DNA of 64,000 nucleotides. It comes from Sipunculus nudus. Taxonomy: Eukaryota > Annelida > Sipuncula > Golfingiida > Sipunculidae. Under the pieces are notes generated by a model that was not told the DNA's origin, searched no databases, and saw only the letters and a list, made by a program, of their open reading frames with translations. The stretch's first letter is position 1. Every line of letters starts with the position of its first letter. Shown one piece after another: positions 52,530 through 63,543 of this stretch. The stretch spans positions 50,575,297 through 50,639,296 of the forward strand of contig CM049321.1 of the NCBI GenBank assembly GCA_026874595.1, read 5' to 3'. Made by a program: the position numbers and the translations under genes.

Positions 52530-53798
52530 GTGCCTAAATTTAATAAAAAATCGTTTTCCGTTATTTGTTGGATGGCTATCTTATTAATCCTTTTAATGGT
52601 TCTATAAAGTGTGAAGGAAAGTTACAATAACCGGGCTGCTTTTCGCCGGTCATAATGTCGGGAATTTAGTTCTCCCGAAGGAATCAGAAAATATATTTCT
52701 ACTTTATGTTGATAAATTTCGTCTTCGTTAATGCTAATATATCTTCCATACCATGAACCCTTATCACATACTGGATGGTGCATACAACTATAGACAGACA
52801 TACAGATAACATAATCGTACTTAATATTACTACTACAAAAACAAATCTAGCTAGAAGGTAAGATTGAGGCTGGTTAGGCCAAGAGGGTACAGCCGCCGCA
52901 ATAGAAAAACAGAAGAATAAACAGCATTAAATCCCAATTGAAAATGGAGTGTAACTGTGCACAGAAATGGTTAGATAGTGCTTAATTCAAACATTAAATT
53001 GATAATTGATCACACTCTTAAAATCAAAAGGAACGACCATGATTCTGATTGTATATTTCTAAAAAAGATGAAACCTGTGTTTCCAAAAATACAAATCGAT
53101 TGATAAGAAACCTTATCTGGTAGAACACACATTTCACCGTGTGTTCCATCCAAATCAAGCTCCCTTGAGAACGGTTCAGCAGGAAAATGACTTAGATTTC
53201 TTCAAAATTCTACTATATTATACGTACAGAAGATTCGACTAATTCCAGTTCTATAATAGATTTCTTTTCGCGTCAGTATGCGAAAAGAAATTAAGATAAA
53301 TCATTATCAGAAACATACAATTCATCTTTTTTGTTTCAACAGCTGTTCTAAACAGCTATCTCTGGTGATCGGAACCAAGGTCTCCTGTCAAAAGCTGATG
53401 CATTACATATTCAAAAGAATTTCTCAAAACTGTTAAGGATATCTTTTCAGGTCCGACACGCATGGTTCCCATCAGAACATGTCCAACAAAAACGAAAAAC
53501 AAATCGGAAACGTCTCAGTGGAGATCAATGTTGTCTGAAGTTCAATGAACGATTGTCATTGGATGTGGCTCCCATCTGTCTCCCTAGGAAGTTAAACCGC
53601 GGTCAACACGTTTATCAAATCGAGAACGGAAAAAAGAGCCACCCTCTGGAAATCACCTTAGATTATGTGACAAGAAAGGGTTTGATCATTCCGTATGAAA
53701 GAACGAATGATGGAAAAGCATATTTTCCCATATTTTCTGTCGTCTTTCTGTCTGCCCCTGCTTCCTTCTAGCTAATCTTTCCAACTCTCGTTTTATTA
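52530..53798. other. No gene recognised
   Basis: The 72-codon frame at 53553-53771 (starts MSLDVAPICLPRKLNRGQHV) has no known motif. 53252-53290 contains an inverted repeat, TTTCTTTTCGCGTCAGTATG then CGAAAAGAAA. The rest is unremarkable. Confidence 0.4.
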
Positions 53799-53960
53799 AT
53801 CTCTCTCTCTCTCTCTCTCTCTCCCCCCCCCCCTTTTCATTTCTTCTTTTTTCTCTGTTTCTCTCCCTTTCTGTCTCTCTCCCTGAACCCCTCTTTAATT
53901 TTACTTCTGCCTCTGTTTCTCTCTGTTCTCTGTCTGTCTATCTGACTGACTGTCTGTCTG

Positions 53961-54004
<44 letters not shown>

Positions 54005-54014
54005 TCTCTCTCTG
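53799..54014 (+). repeat. CT-rich low-complexity tract
   Basis: (CT)n, then about 11 C, then mixed TCTG/CTGT repeats and another (CT)n of about 36 bp. Confidence 0.95.
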
Positions 54015-54812
54015 TGAATTTCCTGGAATATGAGCTCATAAATTAATCACTTATTCCTGCGTTTATTCAATTTCCCCAAAGGCTTTGACTTCGGGAGGGT
54101 TTGACTCAAGCGCTATACTAGGCACTAGGAGGTGACTGTACCAATTCAACTAGAAAGAAAGGACACGAATCGAAGCAAGGAACAAATGTAAATGCAGTTA
54201 AACATCCGTTTAACTGCTCACGTCATGCACATACGATAGGAGAGGGTGTTTTTCCATGTGACATTGGTCCATCGGTCTAATAGATTGGATCAATATAATA
54301 ACTACAATTCTCCTGTGTATTTGTGTATGTAATTTTGTGACAACTCGAATGTTAAGGTTGAATAAAGACGGAGAGGATAACGTTGGTCATAATTATTAAT
54401 TATTTCTGGTATTTAATTGAGCAACATCTCGTTTATAATATTTATCTGCAAACAAAAGGCAGTTGACGTTCTACTGTAAAGAAGATAACATTATAGTGTA
54501 ATATATTGTATTTATCTTAATTAGCATTTCAGCCACGAAATCCATCAACAAAGTGCCATTAAACTAATGAATTCTCTCAAATAATGAAGTAATGAAATGT
54601 GTCTAACGTGGAGCTATTAACCATGTATTCAGTTAAATGATCGGTCAATTTAATTTGTAATATCCGTGAACTTTTACCCCGTTACGACGCTTTTTCCGTC
54701 CTCTGGCATCACATGTCAAGCAAATTCTAAATTATAATATAACATTATCAATATCTTTTAATCCTCGATAGTGAATTTATTCCCTGAAGGTGATTATTTT
54801 GCCACAATTTCA
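54015..54812. other. No feature seen up to the LINE target site
   Basis: AT-rich unique DNA with no coding or repeat signal that I can support. Confidence 0.5.
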
Positions 54813-54828
54813 CTTGTATGTAAAACTT
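54813..54828. repeat. LINE target-site duplication, 3' side of the element
   Basis: CTTGTATGTAAAACTT, identical to 60518-60533. The poly-T on its right is the complement of the LINE poly-A tail, so the last TT is shared with the tail. Confidence 0.9.
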
Positions 54829-56379
54829 TTTTTTTGTTTTTGTTTTAATGACCCTTATTGCAATATACTCTGCCTTTGACAAAACCATATCCACTCCGAC
54901 AGATAGAGGGGATGGAATGAATACTTCAAAATACTTATTACTTTTTATCTGTCAGCACAATAACATTTAAGAATATAATGAAAAATAAATAAACATACAA
55001 TATTAACATACAGATAAAATACTTTCTTTCATTTTTATAAATCTATCAAAGAAAATTTGATTCAAGTAAGGATATTTTAAATATTTCTGCATATATACAT
55101 GTTTCATAATATCTTGCGATACATATAGTCGTATTTTTTACTCTCTGATAGGCTAATTTCATTATATTTATAATGCATATTGTACTTAAAAATGGCATAC
55201 GTAGTTACTGATATTATGAAATTGTTCATTTTTACAAAATTACCATCCAGTGCGTATTTATGACCAATTACGAGCGTTTCCCAGTTTATCTGGATATGAA
55301 GTATTTTCATAATATTTTCCCGTATCCCACTCAATAATTTACATTCATACAGCATATGTTCAGCATTTTCATTTACATTACAAAATTCACAAAGATGGGA
55401 AATACTTGAGTTCCATTTGGACACGTTGGTACCTGTTGGAATAATGCCATGTAATAATTTGAAATTAAATTATGATAGTTTTTTCGTTTGCATGTTTTTA
55501 ATTTTACACTGATAGACTTTTGTCCAACTTATTATTTTTTTTTTAATTTTTCCTGCAAAATAATTTGATGTTTTGGAGAAGACATATTTCTTCTTACTAA
55601 TTCACTGTAAAAGAATTTTGATTTTTTTATATATATAAATATTATGTTTACCAAGCGTGTATGTGTGTTCTAGATAAACCGATTTCTTAATGAATTGTTC
55701 TTTTGGAAATAGAGAAAGAGTCTTTTTAACGGCATTTTTAACCTTTATATATTCCTATATCCAATTGTGTTTTATTTTTTCATTTCTTTAAAAGGTTGCT
55801 GACTGATATAAAAGTGCCATCATTGTTCAGAACATCTCGAATATAAATTATATTTTCTTCAACCCAAGCTTTAAAATATAAGCATTTATTATTGATCATA
55901 AATTCAGTGTTACCCCATAATGGTTGTTTTAAAATAACTTCTCGTGAAGTATTCTCTCTTTTATCCTTACATTTATTAAAAGCTGATATCACTTCTCTAT
56001 CAAATTGGGGTATATGTTTCAATATGCAAAACTGCTTTATTGATACACAGTTTGTGTTAAATACCCAGTCTGTATGGAGCCCACAGTTGTGTAAATAATA
56101 TTTAAAGATATGTTTCCATTTATTTTCTTCATAAAGTATTCTTGGTACCCATGCAGCTTTAAATGAAAGTAACCAACTATTGATATCGATCATTTTAAGA
56201 CCGCCTTCCTCTATATCTCTTATTAAAACTGACCTTTTAATTTTTTTCTGTTTTATTCCAAATATAGTCATAAATAACTTTGTTTATTCTTTTTTTCGAA
56301 TCCGTCCGGAATTGGTAGTGCCGAAGCTTGAAATGCTATTTTGGATAAAAGTATTGTCTTAACAATTAATATTTTTCCA

Positions 56380-57410
56380 ATTAAACTTAGATTCCTAAAC
56401 TTCCAAATTTTTATGTTATTCTCTATTTTATTTATTTTATCTTCCCAGTTTAGTTTTTCTATACATTTCTCATCATATTCAAACCAGATTCCTAAGCATT
56501 TCACTGGCTGTTTTGTCCATTTTACTCCTATTGGATCTTTATGCCTCTTATTATTTCCCAGATCTAAAGCGGTAGTTTTTTTCATATTTAGTTTTAAACC
56601 AGCTAGGTTTCCATAAATTTCCTTCAAGGCAGTTGAAACTGAGTTATCATTTCTCAGAGTCAAAGTAGTATCATCTGCATATTGGCTAAGTTTTATTTCT
56701 TTACTGCCAAAAATAAAGCCGTTAATATAATCATTTGTTCGTATTTTTTGTGCCAATATTTCAACTGAAATAATTAAACGTAATGCAGATACTGGACAGC
56801 CCTGTCGTATACCTCTTTTCATTACATTTTTTTTAAGATAACCATCCGTTATTTTTGGTAGTAAAAAGTGGGTTATTGTGAATAGTTTTAATCCAGTTGA
56901 TAAAGTTCTGACCAAAAATAAATTTTTTAAAAGTTTCAAACATAAAATTCTATTCTAAGCTATCAAAAGCCTTTGTAAAATCGAGAAAAATTAACCCCCT
57001 TCTTTATTATATTTCTTAGCAAATTCAAATATGTCCGTGATTAGGCGTAAATTATTTCCGATGTATTTACCTTTAATATATCCGGTCTGATCTGTGTCAA
57101 TTATTTTTGGTAAAATATTTTGCAATCTATTTGCTAATACTTGTGCTAATATTTTATAATCAGTGTTACAGAGGCTTATAGGTCTATAATTATTTAAATT
57201 ATATTTGTCTCCTTTCTTAAATAATATTGCTATTACAGCTGTACGCATTGTAGTACATAATTTATTGTGACGATACGATTCTATAAAAGCATTATATAAA
57301 AACTCTTTTAGGTCATCCCAAAAAGTTACGTAGAATTCAATAGGGATGCCATCTAATCCTGGGGACTTGTTTTTCTTCATTTGAGTAACAGCAATTTTAA
57401 TTTCATCCAT
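56380..57410 (-). other. Reverse transcriptase domain of LINE ORF2
   Basis: Motifs in order: KKNKSPGLDGIPIEFY, then NNYRPISLCNTDYKILAQVL with ANRL, then DQTGYIKGKYIGNNLRL, then motif A as LDFTKAFDS (catalytic Asp, read in another frame near 56960-56985), then RGIRQGCPVSA, then motif C QYADD with the catalytic Asp pair at 56670-56675, then GLKLNMKKT and CLGIWF. All catalytic residues are present once frame changes are allowed for. Confidence 0.85.
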
Positions 57411-58149
57411 TGCATTTCTTCATCACATATATCTTTATCTTCATCACTTATAACATTTAAAGATTTTATATTATTTAAGTATTTCTGTATCTCTTTCACA
57501 CATGGATTGTGTGATGTATATAAGTTTTTGTAATACTTATTTATATGATTTAGTATTCCTTCATCATCTTCTATTACATTATTGTTTTCTCTGATTTTAT
57601 AAATAGTGTTATCTGACAGGTTTTTATTTTCCAGCTTGAAAAAGTATTTCGTACTCTTTTCCCCTTGTTCAATCCAATTAGCTCTACTACGTATTTGAGC
57701 ACATTTTGTTATATTATCAAATATTTCATTTTTTTTTATTTCAAGTAAATGCTTTTCTTCTTTTAATCTTTCTATATCCTTAGCTATTGAATTTAAACTA
57801 ATAAGCTGTGAAATTTGTTTAATCCTTTTGTCTATCATAGCTTATCTACTATTTTTTTTCTTTTCTTTTCGATTTAGAGTAGTTAATACTTGCTTCTTTT
57901 ATGTTAATTTTTATCATTTCCCAAGCTAGCCTCGCAGAATTGTGTTTATAACGGGTGTAACTAGAGGCAATACAGTCTTTCATCAGCCCAATATAAAATG
58001 GATCATTTAATAGGCTGACGTTTAGTTTCCAATATCCCGGCCCTCTAATGCTTATTTTAAAATCCAGACATAACTTTATAGCTTTGTGATCTGACAGCCG
58101 ATGTTCTTTTTGCTCTGACAGTACATATTCACAGTCATAATTTAAGCAG

Positions 58150-58820
58150 TTCCAGAGTTCAGATTTAGAGATAAAGAAATAGTCAAGTCTACTGCTTACA
58201 TTCCTTTCTGACCATGTAAATCGGTTATTTAACCTGCCATAACAACTCCATATATCAGTTAGTTTTAAAGTATTTAACATATTTTCAATAGTATTCTACT
58301 TTGGTCTGCCATATGTGACATCGTGCTCCTGTCATCATCTTGCAGACAACAATTAAAATCACCTCCCATAATGATACACCTTAAAGAATCACTTTTTGTC
58401 CATTAACCATTTCTCTAAGTCCTCAAAGAAAAGTTTCCGTTTCCTTTCTTTGTTCGGTGCATAAACACATACTAAGCATAATTTTTTACCTTTGTATTCC
58501 GTATTCAACAGTATTTTTCTACCATTTTTACAGCAATGAATATTTAAAATTTTTATATTTATTTTATCTGATAATAGTATTGCAACACTTCTGCTATGTG
58601 GTGACGATGCATGACTATGGAATATTTGACCTTTCCATGAACTATTAATTATATTCGATGATATTTTAGTGCAATAGGTTTCTTGTAAAAAAGTAATATG
58701 AACATTTCTATATGTTAACCATGTATATAATTTCTTCCTTTTATCATAATTATTAAGACCTCTTATATTTAATGAACATATATTTAATTGTCTATTCAAA
58801 TCTGTCATGTGGTTTTCCAT
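58150..58820 (-). other. Apurinic-type endonuclease domain of LINE ORF2
   Basis: Residues 12-22 give ICSLNIRGLNN (substrate Asn), then FLQETY (metal-binding Glu), then SVAILLS, then CVYAPN. GGDFN follows in a shifted frame near 58345-58360, then SRLDYFFISKS and RLSDHKAI (catalytic His). This is the exonuclease-endonuclease-phosphatase fold that nicks the target in L1-type LINEs. Two frame changes lie between CVYAPN and SRLDYFF. Confidence 0.85.
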
Positions 58821-58866
58821 TGTCTTTCTTTTTTATATCCTTTATTTATTTTTTTTTTGTACTTTG

Positions 58867-60182
58867 TTAATAATATTCTCCATCACTTTCTTCAAAAACA
58901 CGATCTTCGACGACACCTCTTTGTTCAGATTGTGGGCTAAAGTCATATCTGCGAGATTTCATTGAAACTCTTAAGCTTGTATGTTTTTGCTGATTTGGTG
59001 ACTGTTCGGATAGTTTTCGTTTCGGGGTTCCCATGCCTTGAAAAAACTGGTTGGACTCTTGGTCTTGTGCTGAGGCTATATTGCTAGTTGCTTTTTCTCT
59101 GTCATGATTTTCCGCACTATAAAAGGATCTTATTTTCTCAAGTGTGGCACCATATAAGTTCCTACCAGGCCATGCATCCACCTTGGTGACTCTGGAGAGA
59201 AATTTGGACAGCCCTGTTCCCCACTGTTTATCTTGAACTGTGTGGGCGATCGGTGCTGTACCTGATTTCATGAGAGCTTCTTTGAATTCAGGGATCTGTT
59301 CTGCTTTCTCTAACAGGATATTTTCCAAAATTTCAATTTCATGTCTGTCCACAGATTCATCAGAGTGCAAGATCTGGCCAATTCTCTTGGCAACTCCTGC
59401 ATGTTTAGCGTTTTCAATTTCATTGGCCAACGCATCTTGGTCCAATTCATATGAGCATCTACAATGAAACGCATGTTCAGCGCTTTAAAAGTTTTCCCGT
59501 ACATTTCCAAAGAACAAGGGAAGGAGTTGGAGAGAATATCATCATGGCCAGACACAATTTCCATTGATTGATCAGGTATGTAATGCTCACAGTATTTGCT
59601 ACCTGGTTTGTGACCTTTCTTGTGACATACTATACAGGTCAGGTCCTTGAACTGATCATTATGAAAAAAATCTGCACTGAAATGGTCCAATTTGTCCATT
59701 TCGTGGTAGTGGGTTTGCCAAAGGCGATTTCACAAAAACAAATCTGTTTCCATTTTTGTAATATGTCAGGAGTCCTTCTTTTGTCCTTTCATATTGATAT
59801 TTTATTTCAGAAAGTAGCTCAAGCTTATATTCTGACTGTAAGTGTTCAACAATAGATTGATTGTCAAATGAGAGGGGGACATCTGCAATTGTGACTTTGA
59901 TGGGTGCTGGGAAATTGTCTGAATTTCTTGCACTATAAGGGTTTGTACAAACTTATTCCTTAGAGACAGTCCCTCTGTCAAAAGTTTTATTCTTGCATCA
60001 ATTGATTTCACATATATTCTCCACAGATTTCTTATTTTTTGTGCACCATCAATATTGTCCGAGCCAACAACCTGAGCTGCAGCAGAACAAACTTCATAAG
60101 GTCTCATAGAGTTTTTAATGTTTGTATCGGAAAGCACAGTGTCATTTTTAAAGAACACGGGCAACGCAGAGTCGTGTTCCAT
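58867..60182 (-). pseudogene. LINE ORF1: RNA-binding-type region, zinc knuckle, NADAR domain (frame-broken)
   Basis: About 440 codons spread over three frames. The N-terminal part (60182 to about 59710) has MRPYEVCSAAAQVV, GAQKIRNLWRIYVKSIDARI, VPLSFDNQSIVEHL and NGNRFVFVKSPL, an organisation I recall from ORF1 proteins of invertebrate L1/Tx1-like LINEs. Next comes a CX2CX4HX6C knuckle (CIVCHKKGHKPGSKYC, about 59640-59590). Then a NADAR domain (about 59555-59121). Last comes a low-complexity tail with a basic TPKRKL and an acidic end, stopping at 58867. Frame changes: near 59945, in the A7 run at 59664-59670 (plus strand), and near 59487. The protein would coat LINE RNA; the NADAR part adds a predicted enzymatic function (see that entry). 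It lies 46 bp upstream of ORF2 and inside the target-site duplications. Confidence 0.8.
59121..59555 (-). other. NADAR (YbiA-like) domain within LINE ORF1
   Basis: Family hallmarks in order: SGHDDILSNSFPCSLEMYGK (NADAR: xxFLSNFYPxxxxxxGxxF), then FK/SAEHAF across a one-base frame change (conserved Glu of the S-x-E-H motif, likely catalytic), then AKHAGVAKRIGQIL, then EILENILLEKAEQIPEFKEA with LMKSG, then QWGTG (conserved W-G-x-G), then DAWPGRNLYGATLEKIR (conserved GxNxLGxxLxxxR). At about 145 residues it has the usual domain length. NADAR proteins are reported to hydrolyse ADP-ribose linked to nucleobases, for example guanine modified by DarT-type toxins. Whether this copy was catalytic is inference; no key residue is missing. 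Confidence 0.75.
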
Positions 60183-60517
60183 TCTGACAATGCTATCGTG
60201 TATTCAGCGCTTCGGTGAACAGGGTACCTGAACACGCGCCACACAAATCTGTGCCCTAACCGCAGGGCTTTCACTGAATGGTTCACTGAGCAGACAATCA
60301 CAGGATCCAATAATACAATTCAATAATATTACTGTCAGTTTTACAAAGAATTCTTTGCAAAATTTACCTTATATTTTTACATCATTCGAAACTGTCCCTC
60401 ATGGGTCTCTCAGCAAATTTTCATCAATATTCAGCTGGTAATATAGGTATAATTTGCCATAGAAAGAGAGAGTCTCTCAGAGCACACGTCCACTCACAAC
60501 GAGCACACGAGCGCTCT
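60183..60517 (-). promoter_or_regulatory. LINE 5' UTR (presumed internal promoter)
   Basis: 335 bp between the target-site duplication and the ORF1 start. The first 60 bases on the minus strand are unusually rich in GAGCGCTCGTGTGCTCG and GAGAGACTCTC type motifs. LINE 5' UTRs normally carry an internal promoter; I see no defined elements. An additional minus frame (60310-60104) overlaps it but looks like chance. Confidence 0.5.
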
Positions 60518-60533
60518 CTTGTATGTAAAACTT
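60518..60533. repeat. LINE target-site duplication, 5' side of the element
   Basis: CTTGTATGTAAAACTT, identical to 54813-54828. The inferred nick is after ...AAAACTT and before CACGCC on the plus strand. Confidence 0.9.
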
Positions 60534-61670
60534 CACGCCGGCAGCGCTTTAGAAAACAAATTCTGTGTGACAAGTTTTAGAATCCAATAATGCTAATGAG
60601 GTCTTAGCAATTTCTTTTCCAAGACAGGATAAAATATATATTAACAGTTCCCTGATTTGCCACTTACAGCAATTATTTTTTTTTATTATTATTATATTAA
60701 ACTAGGCCTTCAGACCTAATGCGAACCTGTGCAATGGGATATACATGAGGTATATTGCTTCCATGCTGGACCGTTACTGTTCAAGTACATGTTTGACATG
60801 TATATGTACAATGCAAGCACTGAGCATTTTGAACCAAAGTACAATACCAGTTACACAAACGTCACTGCTGAACTATTTGCATAGGTGTAAACAATGCAAA
60901 ATGAATATAAGTGGCACAACCAGTCTTGTGTACGAGGAAGCCATTAAAGATGTATGGACATAAGCAATTTCAGGCTTCAAACCACTCTTTGGCTATTTGC
61001 ACAGATGCATGAAATAAAAAGATACAGGTAGATGAAAGCGATTATGTGTATCCGCCAAAATCAGAGTAGTACAGGTGAAGTGAGTCATCGATTGAGTGGT
61101 AAGGGGAAATAGAAAAATACTAATGATAACATAGTTCAACTGGGATGTGCTTAGTCAAAGGTTTTATAGAATAATTAAAAATGCTTGGGAAGCAGACCCA
61201 CGCAAAATACTCCATTTTGATTGGTTTTATAGGCAAATTGGCTTAACGTAGTGCCAGGAGAATTCGCGTGTGGATGTAAATTGTCGCAACAAAACCACTG
61301 TATTATATTTCCCTTAGCCCATCCAAGATGCCATATTCTGCCATTTTTGTACTTCAGAAAATAACAACTCCATGTATGTTCAGCAAAAATATTTCTAAGT
61401 ACATAAAAATTTATGTCGCTAAGCTCACATGCTTAAGGTGTTGACAGGAAACCTTGGAGGCGGATGTAAATTACCGCATAAACCGCTGTGTTACAGCTAT
61501 GGTTGACGTTAAGTCGAGAGTTATCTCCCCCTGTCCACCATAGTTTTTATCAAAAGACAGCTCGATAGAAAATCTGTAGTAAATCCACCGTTTATTCTGG
61601 TTTTAGTTAACATAGTTACTGCATGCCATCAGGGCCACACAAAACTAACAATTAGATTCGGAATACATCA
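60534..61670. other. No gene seen
   Basis: AT-rich DNA right of the LINE. ATGTAAATT(G/A)(T/C)CGCA at about 61274 and 61464, each followed within a few bases by CCGCTGTGTTA or CCACTGTATTA, hints at a short diverged repeat. No coding region supported. Confidence 0.4.
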
Positions 61671-61835
61671 AACCAGTTTTGAATGCTCTACACTGGTTTC
61701 CAGTTGAACAGCGAGGGATATTGAAGTTCTGACTCTGGTATATCAGTGACTCTATAGGCTTGCACCCCAGTATCTTCAGGAACTATCGCAACCACAAATC
61801 CAAGCAGTGCACTGCGTTCTGCTGACAAATTTTAA
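61671..61835 (+). pseudogene. CR1/Jockey-like LINE ORF2 C-terminal relic
   Basis: Plus-strand frames give LHWFPVEQRGILK and, after one frame change, VLTLVYQ, then LYRLAPQYLQEL. This is the familiar end of CR1/Jockey-type reverse transcriptase ORFs (LHWLPVxxRIxFKxLxLVYK, then LAPxYLxxL). Only about 50 codons survive with stops, so it is an old fragment. Confidence 0.6.
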
Positions 61836-61934
61836 TCTTAAATGATAAGCATACACTTGTATATTTTTTATGATGTTTATCAACTCTTTTGTACAGCGTT
61901 TTAGAGCACTCTGTGGATTTTACGCTTTATAAAA

Positions 61935-63543
61935 TAATGTTTTATTATATTATAATTATTTTTATTATTATTATTATTATTAATTAGTTAACTCTTCTTT
62001 CTAACTTTTTCGGAGCAGTTTTTATCTGTGAATGATTTCTACGTTCTCAGTATCGGCGAGTTTAACCGTGTTTTAATGTTTCCCTTACTTTGTCATATTT
62101 TTTCCCAAATGTACATTAATCTTACTTTCGATTTTGCTAATATATGCTCAATTTATTATATTCAAAATGGCTAACATTTAATTACTTGGGTTCTGATTAT
62201 ATTCCTTTCTGTTATAGAATACACACATTTTAAATGTGTAGAGCACTTAATATGTTCTAAACAAAAGCTTATTCTTAATTGGAAACCCTCCACACAATAC
62301 TTTGTTCAAGGTTAAAGGGGTATGATTACTAAATCATGATCTCATCCATTCTTTTATACAATTTTTTGTTGCATTCTGGTTGTTATGTTACTATGCTAAA
62401 TCACGCGTTGCCTTGGGACAAGATTTGCGCCAACTTTGACTAAGACTGTAATGGTAACGACCTAACTTTTAGTTTCAATGCTTTTCTCATTCTTAATTTA
62501 AGTATGTTAATCTGCAGGATCCCATGTTGGTTTGTGACCACATGACAAGGCGGATCATCAGCTTCCTCTCATTTCATATTCGATCCGGATATGCTAGCCC
62601 GGTTTCTTCCGCGCCTGCGGGACCTGTGTATTTAATCAATCTCATTTCTGTGTTATAACGCCGCAGAATCCCCCTAAAAGTAAACTCAAAGCACCCGCTA
62701 TGTACCGACGCCTCTTAGCACATCAGCGGTGTAGGTATAAAAGTAATGAAGAGGTTCATGTAGTCCTTCAAAAATATTGGATAAAAATTGTTTCAAGGCA
62801 GATTACATATCCCGGTCGTCCCACATAACCTAAATCGAAGAGGTTCGATATGCGTAAAAACTATCTCTGGAAGGTTGGCGTTCATTCGTGAGTGATAGAC
62901 AACTTTTGGACACCGTCTCAGACTGTTGAAATCGAGTAATCACCTTGGATGGGGGGCCGACCGTAACAAAACTCTCACTGCTCCTCGGTTGAGATTTGAA
63001 CCAACGATCCCCATGCTTTGAGTCTTGTGTTCTACCCTCAAACCACATACGTCGTGCGAATTCTTGAAATGTCTAGCAATGGTATCAAATTCACAGTACT
63101 ACTCTAGAAGCCCTTTGCCAGATCCTCGGCCTGGTTCCACGTAGTTGAACAAAAGCTTAGATTAATATGTAAAAGTTCACATTTCGGACCCGTCAGCAAA
63201 TTGGCTAAATCATTTTCATAGGACCCGGCTTGTTAATGGTGAAAGAACGTGACAGTTTTAAATAAATCTCATTATAGCCAGTAAATATTTCAGATGAGTT
63301 GGGAGGTGAGAAAATAGTTTTTGTTTCAATAGGTTTGACGTGCGTTTAGTTTGGCTGGTTGCTGTCTTTTCCTGATTAACCGGAATCAATGTTTAATATC
63401 AAACACAGAAGAAGAAGAAGAAGAAGAAAAATTGAAAGGATTTAACTTTAAAATTTAAGAAAATATTGATTTAATGTGCTTAAACAGTTCGGGAGTAGAT
63501 CCCCTCGTGATTTTGAGAGCAATCAACTTATTCTCAAGTGGCT
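61935..63543. repeat. Segmental repeat unit B, 3' part
   Basis: Aligns with unit A from the (ATT)n run at about 6558 to 9878. It lacks the 485-bp insertion (6747-7231) and about 700 bp near 8120-9045 of A, plus smaller pieces. It is followed without a gap by unit C, so it supplies the missing end of unit B. No coding region supported. Confidence 0.8.
62815..63050 (-). mobile_element. tRNA-derived SINE, unit B
   Basis: Counterpart of 9049-9292. The minus strand has TGGTTTGAGGGTAGAACAC (A-box-like), GTTGGTTCAAATCTC (B-box-like) and TCACTCACGAATGAACG. Confidence 0.65.

Larger units (their letters stand above)
55104..58820 (-). pseudogene. LINE ORF2: endonuclease, reverse transcriptase, zinc motif (frame-broken)
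   Basis: ORF2 would nick DNA and copy the LINE RNA at the nick. Starting at Met 58820 the recognisable parts are: endonuclease (58820 to about 58150), a charged linker (57838-57430, with SRANWIEQGEKSTKYFFKLE, typical of L1-like ORF2), reverse transcriptase (57410 to about 56380), a post-RT region with EEGGLKMIDINSW (56271-55780), and a C-terminal CX2CX7HX4C motif (55391-55341). About 1200 codons is normal for the family. At least eight frame changes separate these blocks, many next to A or G homopolymers (near 58390, 58285, 57848, 57390, 57003, 56280). One in-frame TAG at 56950-56952 sits where a Trp is expected just after the LDFTKAFDS motif. Decay or base-calling errors at homopolymers could each explain this. 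Confidence 0.85.
54829..60517 (-). mobile_element. Full-length LINE retrotransposon (L1/Tx1-like), 5.7 kb
   Basis: Minus-strand order: 5' UTR of about 335 bp, ORF1 (60182-58867), a 46-bp spacer, ORF2 (58820-55104), 3' UTR, then an A-rich tail (AAAACAAAAACAAAAAAAAA) just after CAATAAGGGTC. A 16-bp target-site duplication (AAGTTTTACATACAAG in element orientation) flanks it, the signature of target-primed reverse transcription. The insertion therefore looks 5'-complete. The ORF2 domain order (endonuclease, reverse transcriptase, C-terminal zinc motif) and motifs such as KKNKSPGLDGIPIEFY point to the L1/Tx1 group. Both ORFs carry several frame changes, so this copy is not active as assembled. Confidence 0.9.

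Noticed and set aside
58867-59445. Independent host NADAR gene
   Set aside because: The frame is continuous (after one-base corrections) with the LINE ORF1 N-terminal region and sits inside the 16-bp target-site duplications, 46 bp from ORF2.
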